DNA of 64,000 bases from Telmatospirillum sp. J64-1 (GTDB taxonomy: Bacteria > Pseudomonadota > Alphaproteobacteria > Rhodospirillales > Magnetospirillaceae): NCBI RefSeq assembly GCF_006980715.1, contig NZ_SBHN01000012.1, forward strand, positions 1-64,000, written 5' to 3'. Both the position numbers and the translations under genes were made by a program. This document shows, in pieces, positions 26,619 through 35,093 of this stretch (within the stretch, counting starts at the first letter, position 1; each line of letters starts with the position of its first letter). Below the pieces are notes generated by a model. That model searched no databases. It worked only from the letters and a program-made list of their open reading frames with translations, and had not been told where the DNA came from.

Positions 26619-26787
26619 CTCGAACCCTCTCCCAACTTCGTTCTTGGCAAACCCAGTGGATATGGCGCAACCGCCTCTCCGATCAAGAGACGCAATATAC
26701 ACGAAAAACATTGGCTCAAATACGAGGATTAGGGTAATCGGGTATATCTCGTCCCACCCGGGCGGGCAGGGCAGGATGATGGGATCC

Positions 26788-27606
26788 ATGACACTGAAGG
26801 CAATCATCTTCGATGTAGACGGCACCATAGCCGAGACCGAGGAGGCGCATCGCCAAGCCTTCAATGCCGTCTTCAAGGAATACAACACCGGCTGGCATTG
26901 GGATCTGCCGCTCTATCGCACGCTGCTCGACGTGGCGGGCGGAAAGGAAAGGCTGCGCCTTTTCCTGTCCCGGCATCATCCTTCGATGCTGCAATACGAA
27001 TATACCGACCGCCTGATCACGCAGATGCACCGCGACAAGACGGCGCGCTATCTGCGCAACCTGGCGCATCAGGGCCTGGCCCTGCGGCCGGGCGTGCTGC
27101 GCCTGCTGACGGAGGCGCGCTCGAAGGGGGTGCGGCTGGCAATCGCCACCACCACCTATCCGGTCAATGTCACCGCCTTGCTGCGCCATGCCATCGGGCG
27201 CCAGGCGGCGGACTGGTTCGAGGTGATCGTCGCGGGCGATCAGGTCGAGCGCAAGAAGCCCCATCCCGACATCTATGAGACGGCCCTGGAACGGCTGGGC
27301 CTGCCGCCGGAAGCCTGCATCGCCATCGAGGATTCCCGCAAGGGCATGCTGGCCGCACTGGGGGCGGGCGTGCCGACGGTGGTGACGCGCAGCGCGTGGA
27401 GCAGCCACGAGGACTTCACCGGTGCGCAGGCGGTCATCAGCGATCTGGGAGAACCGGGCCGCCCCTTCACCATCTTCTCGGGCGAGAGCCATGGTGCGGA
27501 ATGGGTGGATGTGGGGCTGCTGCGCCGCTGGCATGCCGCGGCGATTCCGCCGGTCCGGCCCGTTCCCGTCGCTTTCGATCCGGCCCAGGACCCCTTGCAG
27601 GCGTGA
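26788..27606 (+). CDS. HAD-superfamily phosphatase, CbbY-like
   Basis: These 272 residues start at ATG 26788. HAD motif I is IIFDVDGTIAETE (nucleophile Asp9, acid Asp11), motif II lies in LAIATTT, motif III is KKPHPDIYETAL and motif IV is IAIEDSRKGMLAA. The helical cap inserted after motif I (about 20-95) matches CbbY/beta-phosphoglucomutase-like enzymes. CbbY members hydrolyse sugar bisphosphates such as xylulose-1,5-bisphosphate. No Rubisco genes are nearby, so the substrate is open. The C-terminal 40 residues are an extra tail. Confidence 0.88.
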   Translation: MTLKAIIFDVDGTIAETEEAHRQAFNAVFKEYNTGWHWDLPLYRTLLDVAGGKERLRLFLSRHHPSMLQYEYTDRLITQMHRDKTARYLRNLAHQGLALRPGVLRLLTEARSKGVRLAIATTTYPVNVTALLRHAIGRQAADWFEVIVAGDQVERKKPHPDIYETALERLGLPPEACIAIEDSRKGMLAALGAGVPTVVTRSAWSSHEDFTGAQAVISDLGEPGRPFTIFSGESHGAEWVDVGLLRRWHAAAIPPVRPVPVAFDPAQDPLQA

Positions 27607-27671
27607 CGCCGCCGCTTGATATCGACAGGGAAGGCGCCAAAGCGTCTGTCGGAAATCAGGGAGATGCCGTC

Positions 27672-28169
27672 ATGCCCATGAAACTGCAAGGCTCCTGCCG
27701 CTGCGGGGCCGTCAAATTCGCCGTGGACAGCCATACGCCCCATCCCTATCAGCGCTGCTATTGTTCGATCTGCCGCAAGACCGACGGCGGCGGCGGTTAT
27801 GCCATCAACATCATGGGCGATGCCAAGTCCCTGACCGTGCTGCGGGGACGGGATTCCCTGCGCGTCTACCGGGCCGAGATCCGGGACGAAAGTGGCCAAT
27901 GCCATACCAGCAGCGGCCAGCGCCATTTCTGCGTCCAATGCGGCAGCGCGCTCTGGCTGTTCGATCCGGAATGGCCGGACTGGGTCTTTCCCTTCGCCTC
28001 GGCCATCGACACCGACCTGCCGGTGCCGCCCGACAAGGTGCATCTGATGCTGCGCTACAAGGCAAGCTGGGTCGAGCCCCAGATCGGGCCGGAGGACGAG
28101 ACCTTCGATCTCTATCCCGTCGATTCCATCGAGGACTGGCACCGCCAGCGGGGGCTGTGGGTCGAGTGA
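27672..28169 (+). CDS. GFA/CENP-V domain zinc protein
   Basis: This 165-residue protein has the Mss4-like zinc-binding fold of the glutathione-dependent formaldehyde-activating family. Zinc cysteines are visible as GSCRCGAVKF, CYCSICRKT and FCVQCGSALW. Start: ATG 27672, eight bases after AGGGAG. Its stop overlaps the start of the next gene by four bases (GTGA), so it is the first gene of an operon with two DNA-glycosylase-fold proteins. Many members have no known substrate, so formaldehyde handling is only a possibility. Confidence 0.9.
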   Translation: MPMKLQGSCRCGAVKFAVDSHTPHPYQRCYCSICRKTDGGGGYAINIMGDAKSLTVLRGRDSLRVYRAEIRDESGQCHTSSGQRHFCVQCGSALWLFDPEWPDWVFPFASAIDTDLPVPPDKVHLMLRYKASWVEPQIGPEDETFDLYPVDSIEDWHRQRGLWVE

Positions 28170-28750
28170 ACCTGCCCTTGGACCGCTTGCTTGCCGAAAT
28201 CCGCGCCTGCCGCCTGTGCGAGGCGCATCTGCCACTGGGGCCGCGTCCGACCCTGCGGGTCGAATCCACTGCCCGCCTGCTGATCGTCGGCCAGGCGCCG
28301 GGGACGGCGGTGCATGAGACCGGCATTCCCTGGAACGATCCCTCGGGCAACCGTCTGCGGCAATGGCTGGGGATGGACCGCGAGGAATTCTACGATTCCT
28401 CGCGCATCGCTATCATTCCCGCCGGGCTGTGCTATCCCGGCCGCCATCCCAAGGGCGGCGACCTGCCGCCGCGTCCGGAATGCGCGCCGCTCTGGCATCC
28501 CCGCCTGCGGCCCTTCCTGCCCGACCTGCGCCTGATCCTGCTGGTCGGCTCCTATGCGCAGAATTACTACCTGGGCAAGCGGGCGAAGCGCAGCATGACC
28601 GAGACGGTGGCGGCCTGGCGCGACTACCTGCCCGATTACCTGCCGCTGCCCCATCCCAGCTGGCGAACGACTTTCTGGCTGAAGAAGAATCCGTGGTTCG
28701 AGGAAGAGGTCTTGCCGGAATTGCGGCGTATGGTGGCGGATATAAGATGA
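28166..28750 (+). CDS. Fe-S uracil-DNA glycosylase, family-4-like
   Basis: This 194-residue protein begins at GTG 28166. Four cysteines sit at 15, 18, 89 and 106. The spacing C-x2-C-x70-C-x16-C fits the 4Fe-4S cluster of family 4/5 UDGs. The active-site motif VGQAPGTAVHETGIPWND (near 41-58) and the C-terminal HPSWR (163-167) correspond to UDG motifs. It would remove uracil from DNA. It shares four-base overlaps with both neighbours, a GFA protein and a Mug-like glycosylase, so all three are coupled in translation. Confidence 0.88.
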   Translation: MNLPLDRLLAEIRACRLCEAHLPLGPRPTLRVESTARLLIVGQAPGTAVHETGIPWNDPSGNRLRQWLGMDREEFYDSSRIAIIPAGLCYPGRHPKGGDLPPRPECAPLWHPRLRPFLPDLRLILLVGSYAQNYYLGKRAKRSMTETVAAWRDYLPDYLPLPHPSWRTTFWLKKNPWFEEEVLPELRRMVADIR

Positions 28751-29247
28751 TCCTGCCCGACGTCCTGGCGGAGGGATTGCACCTCGTCCTGTGCGGCACC
28801 GCGCCCAGCCGCGTCTCGGAACAGGCCAAGGCCTATTACGCACATCCCGGCAACATCTTCTGGAGGACCCTGTTCGAGGTCGGCCTGACGCCCAGGCAAC
28901 TGGTCCCGCAGGACTACCCCCGTGTGCTGGATTACGGCATCGGCCTGACCGACCTGAACAAGACCGAATGGGGCGCGGATTCCGAACTCAGCCTATCGGC
29001 CTTCGATGCGGCGGGCTTTGCCGAGAAGATGCGGCGCTACCGCCCCAAGCTGATCGCCTTCGACAGCAAATTCGCCGCCGCCAATTATCTCGGCCACCGC
29101 AGCATGCCCTATGGCCTGCAAGCCGAAACCCTGGACGGTATCCCGCTTTACGTGGTGCCGTCGCCCTCGGGCCGGGCGCGGCGCTATTTCGATATCCGGC
29201 CCTGGCAGGACCTGGCCCGGCAGGTGCAGCGGTTGCGGGAAGAGTAA
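28747..29247 (+). CDS. mug: Mug-like mismatch-specific DNA glycosylase
   Basis: This 166-residue protein of the Mug/TDG family aligns in order with E. coli Mug: VLAEGLHLVLCGTAPS, YAHPGNIFWR near 38-47, PRQLVPQDYPRVLDYGIGLTDL, and PSPSGRARR near 138. E. coli Mug has GINPG with its catalytic Asn at the first motif; here the same place reads GTAPS, so that Asn is missing. Some Mug homologues (as in Deinococcus) also lack it and use another acid. It probably acts on U or T mispaired with G, or other damaged bases. It is the last gene of the GFA-UDG-Mug operon. Confidence 0.87.
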   Translation: MILPDVLAEGLHLVLCGTAPSRVSEQAKAYYAHPGNIFWRTLFEVGLTPRQLVPQDYPRVLDYGIGLTDLNKTEWGADSELSLSAFDAAGFAEKMRRYRPKLIAFDSKFAAANYLGHRSMPYGLQAETLDGIPLYVVPSPSGRARRYFDIRPWQDLARQVQRLREE

Positions 29248-29252
29248 GACCG

Positions 29253-29366
29253 GGTGCCGCCCAAACCCGCAAAGGTTTGATCCTTTTGGATTTCCTCCGT
29301 CCTTTCCGCTTTCGCGGGAGTGGCGATTCCGTGCAGACAGAGCTGACTTTTCCGCAGCCTGTTAGA
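29253..29366. repeat. Truncated R1 element (copy 4) preceded by a short shared repeat
   Basis: 29253-29295 resembles the repeat at 24262. From 29304 onward the right half of R1 is present (CCGCTTTCGCGGGAGTGGCGA) with the R1 end GCAGACAGAGCTGACTTTTCCGCAGCCTGTTAGAG, nearly identical to 19514-19550. The left half of R1 is absent, so this is a broken copy. Confidence 0.75.
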
Positions 29367-29495
29367 GGACACAGATAAACACAGATGGAAGGGGGGATAT
29401 TTCCTGGTTTTTCGCGAGAGAAGGGAGGAGGTCAAGAAATAAAAGGCTCCTCTGGCTCCAATGCCCATCTGTGTTTATCTGTGTTCATCTGTGTC
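29367..29495. repeat. Dispersed repeat family R3 with ACACAGAT termini
   Basis: GACACAGATAAACACAGATGG at 29367-29387 is inverted against CATCTGTGTTTATCTGTG... at about 29465-29495, which also carries an extra CATCTGTGT unit. The 78-base centre is unrelated to any gene I recognise. The element begins directly at the broken R1 copy. 29496-29568 holds only the tail before the usp gene. Confidence 0.7.
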
Positions 29496-29568
29496 TTCTT
29501 CGATATCCTCTCCGCCTGTTTCTACCCTTATACCATCCCGCAGAACGCTGGGCAGCGCTCAAGAAATC

Positions 29569-30402
29569 CTACCGCACCGCCACCACCGAGCACGGCAAAT
29601 CCTCCGCCGGAGGCAGCAGGTCGAGCGGGGCGACCAGCAGGGAATGGTCGTAGCGGCGGCAGGGCGCGGCGAGGTCGGTGGCGGTGAAGCGCTGGCTGGT
29701 GGCGGGCAAGCCGAGGGCGGCCAGGATGGCGCGGGCCTGGTGTTCCAGTTCGTCGGCCGAGGCCGGGTCTGCCGCCGGGATCAGGATTTCCAGGTCGCCG
29801 TCGCTTTGCGCGGCCAGGGCGGCGGCGAGGTCGAGGGCGCGGCGGGCGGCGGCGCTGCCGTCATAGGCGACCAGCACCGGGTCGTGGCTGCGCAGGGAAT
29901 GGCGCAGCAGGAAGACGGGAGCGGCGGCCTTGCCCAACAGGGCACGGGCGACGGTGCCCAGGCGGGCCCTGCGCCCCAGCGGCAGGCCGGGGCGGCCGCT
30001 CCATCCGGCGACCAGCAGGTCGCAGGCGGCGGAGGCCTGGATCATCTCGGGTGCAATCAGGCCGCGCCGGGCCTCGAAACGGGCGGTCAGGCCGAAGCGA
30101 CGGGCGGCATCGTCGAGGGCGCGGCGGGCGGCAGCCTGTTGCAGCTTCATCGCCTGGGCCACCACGTCGGCTTCCAGGCTGCGGCGCTGGGCGGTGGTGA
30201 GGCTGTAGCTGTAGGCCTCGGGATAGGAGGCGAGGCGCAGCAGGTTCACGTCCTCGATGAAAAGCGCGGTCAGTTCGGCATGCGACCGCTGCGCCAGCGC
30301 CGCCGAGGCCTCCAGCGCCATGAGGCTGAGCGGCGAGGCGTCGACGGCCACCACGATGCGGTGAAAGGCGTGCGGCAGGTCGCTGGACGGCGGCGTGGTC
30401 AT
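29569..30402 (-). CDS. Universal stress protein (tandem UspA domains)
   Basis: This 277-residue cytosolic protein has an N-terminal Usp domain (HRIVVAVDASPLSLMALEASAAL, near 14-36) and a second, degenerate one (DPVLVAYDGSAAARRALDLA, near 175-194). The nucleotide-binding G-x2-G-x9-G(S/T) loop is only partly kept (AGWSGRPGLPLGRRARLGTVAR). Its start overlaps the stop of the upstream Lon-like protease by four bases (ATGA), so the two are made together. Stress-linked control of or by the protease is suggested by context only. Confidence 0.85.
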   Translation of the reverse strand: MTTPPSSDLPHAFHRIVVAVDASPLSLMALEASAALAQRSHAELTALFIEDVNLLRLASYPEAYSYSLTTAQRRSLEADVVAQAMKLQQAAARRALDDAARRFGLTARFEARRGLIAPEMIQASAACDLLVAGWSGRPGLPLGRRARLGTVARALLGKAAAPVFLLRHSLRSHDPVLVAYDGSAAARRALDLAAALAAQSDGDLEILIPAADPASADELEHQARAILAALGLPATSQRFTATDLAAPCRRYDHSLLVAPLDLLPPAEDLPCSVVAVR

Positions 30403-32822
30403 GACGAACGATCCCGTCTTTCCTCGCCGGGGGCATTGGCCATCAGGATGCGGGTGAAGGCGTTCAGCCGGGCGGCCACGCGGCGGTTGACGCTGCCCAG
30501 GGGGAAGTCGCCTTTCTCGTCGGCTAGGCCCGCCTCGACGCCGGTCAGAAGCTCGATGCCCTGGTCGATGGTCTCGACCGGATAGATGTGGAACAGGCCC
30601 TGGGCGCAGGCCTCGGCCACGTCAGTGCGCAGCATCAGATGTTTGACGTTGGAGGCGGGGATCAGCACGCCGTGGCTGCCGTCCAGGCCGCGCGCCTTGC
30701 AGACGTCGAAGAAGCCCTCGATCTTCTCGTTCACGCCGCCGATGGCCTGGACCTGGCCGAACTGGTTGACCGATCCGGTGACGGCGAGGTTCTGGCGGAT
30801 CGGCAGTTCGGACAGGGCCGAGAGCAGGGCGTACAGTTCGGTCGAGGAGGCACTGTCGCCGTCGATGCCGCCGTAGGATTGCTCGAAGACCAGGCTGGCC
30901 GACAGCGACAGCGGCCCCTTGAGGGCGAAGCGCGAGGCCAGGAAGGCGGACAGGATCATCACCCCCTTGCTGTGCAGCGGCCCGCCCATCTCGACTTCTC
31001 GCTCGATATCCAGCACCTCGCCCTTGCCGGGATGGACGCGGCAGGTGATGCGGCTGGGATGGCCGAAGGAGAAACGGCCCAGTTCCATCACCGCTAGGCC
31101 GTTGATCTGGCCGCAGACTTCACCCGAGGTGTCGATCAGCACCGTGCCGCGATGGATTTCCTCGAGTATGTGCGAGCGCACGCGGTCGGAGCGGAAGCTA
31201 TGGGCGTCGATGGCCTTCTGGATATGGCGGCGCTCGACGATGTCCGCACCTTCCTGCCCGGCCCAGTAATCGGCCTCGCGCACCAGGTCGCCCAGGCTGG
31301 CCATGTGGGTGGAGAGCTTCTCGACGTCCTCGGCCAGGCGCGAGGCATGTTCGATGATGCGCGCCACCGCGCCACGATGGAGCGGGCGCAGCTTTTCCTG
31401 GCGGGACAGGGTGCCGGCAAGGCGGGCATAGGCTTGGATGGCCGCCTCGGTGCGTTCGGTGCGCCAATCGAAATCGGCGGCCACCTTGAAGAGTTCGGAG
31501 AATTCCGGATCGTAATGGCTGAGCGTGTAATAGAGCATGGGCTCGCCGGTCAGCACCACCTTGACGTCCAGCGGGATCGGCTCCGGCTCCAGCGACACGG
31601 TGGATAGCAGGCCCATATTCTCGCCCGGCCCCTCGATGGTGATCCGCCCGCCGCGCAGGGCGCGCTTCAGCGCCTCCCAGGCGAAGGGCTGCATCAGCAG
31701 CTTGTGGGCCTCGATCACCAGATAGCCGCCATTGGCGCGGTGCAGGCTGCCGCCCTTGATCAGGGTGAAGTCGGTCAGCAGGGCGCCGAACTGGGCGATA
31801 TGCTCGGCCCGTCCCACCAGGCTGGGCATGGTGGGATTGTCCTCGAACACCACCGGTGCCCCTTTGTGATGGCCGTTGGTCACCAGCAGGTTGACCTGAT
31901 AGCGGCGGAAGGCGGGATGCTGGGACAGCTTGCGCGGCACCGGGCCGTTGGGATGGCGTTCCTCGCCGCCATCGGGATCAAGGAAGTCGCCCACATGCTC
32001 GATCACGTCGTCGCGCACGGCATCGAGATAGCGGCTCACGCCCTCGTGGTCCTGCCAGCGGCGGCGCAGGTTTTCCATCAGCCGGTCCACGCTGCCCTGG
32101 GCCGTTTCCTGGTCGAGCCGGCGTAGCTTCTCGCGGCTTTCCCGTTCGTGCTGGGGCAGAGCTTTCAGGGCCTGTTCCAGCTGCTCCTGCAGGCGGGCGA
32201 TATGTTCGCGGAAGGTCTTCTGCTCGTCCTCGGGCAGTTTCTGGAAATCCTCGGGGCTCAAGACCTCCTCGCCGCGCATGGGGGCGAGGGCGAAGCCCAC
32301 CGGGGTGCGCAGCAGGGCGATGGAATGCTCGGCCGCCTGGGCCTGGACGGTGGCGAAGGCGTTGTCGGAATATTCCTTGAACTGCGCCTCGATGACCTGC
32401 TTGCGGGTGCGGTATTCCTCGCTCTCGAAGACCGCCGGCAGGGCCAGGCCCAGATCCTCGACCAGCGTCTCCATGCCCTTCTTCAGTTCGGGGCCGCAGC
32501 CGGGCGGCAGGCGCAGGGCCCAGGGCTTGTGCGGCTTGTCGAAATTGTTGACGTAGACCCAGTCGTCCGGCGCGTTCTGGTCCGTGGCGGCGGCGGTCAG
32601 GTACTGGCGGATCATGCTGCTCTTGCCGGTGCCTTCCGGGCCCAGCGCGAACAGGTTGAAGCCATGCGCCCGGATGCCGATGCCGAAGCGGATGGCCTCG
32701 ACGGCGCGGTCCTGGCCGAAGGGCTCGCTCAGGTCGGGAAGTTCGGCAGTGGTCTCGAAGGGGAGCAGACTTTCGTCGCAGCGTCGGTACAGGGCTTCGG
32801 CAGGCAGGGGGGCGATGGGCAT
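30399..32822 (-). CDS. LonB-like ATP-dependent protease (peptidase S16 with AAA domain)
   Basis: These 807 residues start at ATG 32822. The N-terminal AAA+ region has Walker A GPEGTGKSS (near 54-62), a long inserted helical domain (about 110-260, rich in E, Q and R), and the Walker B-like GGYLVIEAHKLL. The C-terminal S16 protease domain has catalytic Ser657 (GDSASSTELYALL) and Lys700 (GGVNEKIEGFF). Their 43-residue gap equals that of E. coli Lon. It lacks the Lon N-terminal substrate domain, as in LonB/YcbZ-type proteins. It is coupled to the usp gene downstream, with a zincin gene just upstream on the same strand. Confidence 0.92.
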   Translation of the reverse strand: MPIAPLPAEALYRRCDESLLPFETTAELPDLSEPFGQDRAVEAIRFGIGIRAHGFNLFALGPEGTGKSSMIRQYLTAAATDQNAPDDWVYVNNFDKPHKPWALRLPPGCGPELKKGMETLVEDLGLALPAVFESEEYRTRKQVIEAQFKEYSDNAFATVQAQAAEHSIALLRTPVGFALAPMRGEEVLSPEDFQKLPEDEQKTFREHIARLQEQLEQALKALPQHERESREKLRRLDQETAQGSVDRLMENLRRRWQDHEGVSRYLDAVRDDVIEHVGDFLDPDGGEERHPNGPVPRKLSQHPAFRRYQVNLLVTNGHHKGAPVVFEDNPTMPSLVGRAEHIAQFGALLTDFTLIKGGSLHRANGGYLVIEAHKLLMQPFAWEALKRALRGGRITIEGPGENMGLLSTVSLEPEPIPLDVKVVLTGEPMLYYTLSHYDPEFSELFKVAADFDWRTERTEAAIQAYARLAGTLSRQEKLRPLHRGAVARIIEHASRLAEDVEKLSTHMASLGDLVREADYWAGQEGADIVERRHIQKAIDAHSFRSDRVRSHILEEIHRGTVLIDTSGEVCGQINGLAVMELGRFSFGHPSRITCRVHPGKGEVLDIEREVEMGGPLHSKGVMILSAFLASRFALKGPLSLSASLVFEQSYGGIDGDSASSTELYALLSALSELPIRQNLAVTGSVNQFGQVQAIGGVNEKIEGFFDVCKARGLDGSHGVLIPASNVKHLMLRTDVAEACAQGLFHIYPVETIDQGIELLTGVEAGLADEKGDFPLGSVNRRVAARLNAFTRILMANAPGEERRDRSS

Positions 32823-32862
32823 TCGCGGCGGTTTCCTCGTGTTCTTCTTGTTCTTCGTCGGA

Positions 32863-33258
32863 TCAGTCCTGGTTCTCGATCGCGTCCATGTCCTCGTCGG
32901 ACAGGCCGAAGTGATGGCCGATCTCATGGATCAGCACATGGCGGACCACATGGGTGAGGTCTTCCTCGGACTCGCACCAGTAATCCAGGATGGGGCGGCG
33001 GTAGAGGAAGATCATGTCCATATGGCCGCCGGGATCGAGCAGGCTCTTGCGGTCCAGCGACACGCCCTGATACAGGCCCAGCAGGTCGAACGGGCTTTCC
33101 AGCCCCATCTCGCGCCCGACCTCCTCGGTGGGGAAGTCTTCCACCTGGATCACCACGTTGCCCACATGGCGGCGCAGTTCCTCGGGGATGCTGTGAAAGG
33201 CCTCGTCGGCGATGGCTTCCATCTCGGCGATGGTCGGCGGGGTAGTATGGCGTCTCAT
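32863..33258 (-). CDS. Small zincin-type metallopeptidase (DUF1025/MMP family)
   Basis: This 131-residue protein carries the zinc-binding motif [11 protein letters not shown] near 112-122, where two His plus a downstream Asp would bind zinc and Glu113 would be catalytic. The rest matches the minimal metalloprotease family ([30 protein letters not shown]). No signal peptide is present, so it is cytosolic. It lies 40 bases upstream of the Lon-like gene on the same strand. Its substrate is unknown. Confidence 0.9.
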   Translation of the reverse strand: MRRHTTPPTIAEMEAIADEAFHSIPEELRRHVGNVVIQVEDFPTEEVGREMGLESPFDLLGLYQGVSLDRKSLLDPGGHMDMIFLYRRPILDYWCESEEDLTHVVRHVLIHEIGHHFGLSDEDMDAIENQD

Positions 33259-33334
33259 CCGGCAACCTTACAGCGGGTTGATGAAGGCGCCAAGCCGTCC
33301 CACCTTCTGGGCCAAAGGGAAGAGGAGGAACAGC

Positions 33335-33628
33335 ATGGCAAAACTGACCGATGACGAACGCGCCGAGGCCCTGGCGGGCTTGCCGGACTGGCGGATGGTC
33401 GAGGGGCGCGATGCCATCACCCGCGCTTTCCGTTTCCCCGATTTCAACGCCGCCTTCGGCTTCATGACGCGCATCGCCCTGATGGCCGAGAAGATGGACC
33501 ACCATCCGGAATGGTTCAATGTCTACAATCGCGTCGAAATTACTCTCGCGACTCATGATGTGGGAGGGTTGAGCCGCCGGGACATCGAGTTGGCCCGCTT
33601 TATCGACCGCTGCGCGCCCAAGAATTAG
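33335..33628 (+). CDS. phhB: 4a-hydroxytetrahydrobiopterin dehydratase
   Basis: This 97-residue enzyme dehydrates pterin-4a-carbinolamine formed by aromatic amino-acid hydroxylases. The active-site motif [18 protein letters not shown] (near 52-69) includes the conserved His pair and Pro-Glu-Trp. The start ATG 33335 follows GAGGAGG. No hydroxylase gene is adjacent. It is divergent from the zincin gene. A general moonlighting dimerisation-cofactor role seen in animals is not implied here. Confidence 0.94.
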   Translation: MAKLTDDERAEALAGLPDWRMVEGRDAITRAFRFPDFNAAFGFMTRIALMAEKMDHHPEWFNVYNRVEITLATHDVGGLSRRDIELARFIDRCAPKN

Positions 33629-33728
33629 CACCCGCTTTACCACTGCCGGAATATAGGATATCAGGCGCGGCAGGGGATCGCCGCCGCTCTCGCTCTTCCA
33701 TGCCTGTTGTGAAAGGTCGATCAGGATT

Positions 33729-34745
33729 ATGATCAAGAAGACTGTCGCAGCCAGTCTGATGTCGCTTTTCCTTGCCGCCCCCGCTCATGCCGACATGGCG
33801 GCGGCGCGTCAGGCGCTGGAGGAGGGGCAGTTCGCCATTGCCTTCCGCGAATTCAACGACGCCGCCCGCGACGGCAATGCCGAGGCGCAGTACCAACTCG
33901 GCCTGATGCTGCTCAACGGCCGGGGCACCCGCGTCAATCTGCCGCTGGGCATGAAATGGCTGCGCGACGCCGGGGAGCAGGGACATCCCGAGGCGGTGAA
34001 ATTCCTTGCCGAGGCCTATGAAACCGGCCGTCCGGTGGAACGCGACCTTTCCGAGGCGATGACCTGGCACCGCAAGCGGGCCGAAGCCGGAGACCTGGAG
34101 GCCCAGCGCCTGGTCGCGGCGCGCCTGATGAGGGGCGAGAAGGGAGCGAGGAAGGACGAGGCCGAAGCCGCCCGCTGGTACATGGCCGCCGCCCGTCAGG
34201 GGGACGTGCCGTCCCAGTTGATGCTGGGGAAATTGCTGGTCCAGGGCATCGGCCTGCCCGCCAATCCCGCCGATGCGCAGCGCTGGCTGCGGCCGCTGGC
34301 CGAAGCCGGTGATGCCGAGGCCCGCTATTGGCTGGCCCTGGCGCTGCGGGACGGCACCGGCCTGTCCCCCGCATCGCGCGAGGCGGCGCGCTGGTTGCGG
34401 CTGGCGGCCGAACAGGAACTGCCCGCCGCCTGGCATCAATTGGGGCTGGATCACCTGGGCGGGATCGAGGCCAGCCTGGATATCGTGCGTGCCCTCGAAT
34501 ATCTGCGCCTTGCCGCCGACAAGGCCTATCCGCCGTCCCTGCTGCAACTGGGCCGCCTGCATCTGGCGGGTACCGGCTTGCCCCAGGACAACCGCCAGGC
34601 CTTCATGTATCTGGATCTCGCCCGCCATTTCGGCAGCCGCGAGGCCGCCGCCGAGATGGAGGCCCTCAGGAAGACCCTGAGCAAGCAGGATGTCGCGGAA
34701 GGCCAACGCCTCGCCCGGACCTGGCGCAGCCTGCGGGGCCTGTAG
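33729..34745 (+). CDS. Secreted Sel1-repeat protein
   Basis: This 338-residue protein has a signal peptide (MIKKTVAASLMSLFLAAPAHA). About eight Sel1-like repeats of roughly 36 residues follow, each with the A-x2-A-x3-LG-x8-G core (e.g. NAEAQYQLGLMLLNGRG, DVPSQLMLGKLLVQG, PPSLLQLGRLHLAGTG). Such solenoids act as protein-binding scaffolds in the periplasm. No enzymatic domain is visible. The neighbouring genes do not suggest a partner. Confidence 0.87.
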   Translation: MIKKTVAASLMSLFLAAPAHADMAAARQALEEGQFAIAFREFNDAARDGNAEAQYQLGLMLLNGRGTRVNLPLGMKWLRDAGEQGHPEAVKFLAEAYETGRPVERDLSEAMTWHRKRAEAGDLEAQRLVAARLMRGEKGARKDEAEAARWYMAAARQGDVPSQLMLGKLLVQGIGLPANPADAQRWLRPLAEAGDAEARYWLALALRDGTGLSPASREAARWLRLAAEQELPAAWHQLGLDHLGGIEASLDIVRALEYLRLAADKAYPPSLLQLGRLHLAGTGLPQDNRQAFMYLDLARHFGSREAAAEMEALRKTLSKQDVAEGQRLARTWRSLRGL

Positions 34746-35093
34746 AAGCAAGCCTTGGCCTGCCGATAAAGCTTTTTCCCAAACCCTTTTCCTCGTCACT
34801 CCCGCGCAAGCGGGAGTCCATGGAGCCGCTTCATCCCTCTCTGGCGGCTCGCATCTCCATGCACTTCAACATGGACCCCCGCTTTCGCGGGGGTGACGGT
34901 TTATTGCGAGCGGTATCGGCTCCGTCAGCAATTAGGACAGGTCCCATTCCATACGGATGATGCACGGAGAACTTGCAGCGGAGAGACTGCGGGGAAAAAG
35001 GCCTATTCCGGAGAATCTTCTTGATCTGGAGGAATAGGTCAACAATGCTGTCTTATCTAGAGGTGCTCTTCCATCGCCGGAGAGGAGATAAGC
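34746..35093. repeat. Gene-free stretch with R1 repeat copy 5
   Basis: 34785-34905 is an R1 copy, with inner palindromes CTCCCGCGCAAGCGGGAG and CCCCCGCTTTCGCGGGGG about 65 bases apart, and an AAAGCTTTTTCCC left end. The remaining 190 bases up to the YitT gene hold no clear gene. The YitT ribosome site (GGAGAGGAGATAAGC) is at the right end. A short ATG-led frame at 35044 runs through it and is probably not real. Confidence 0.7.
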
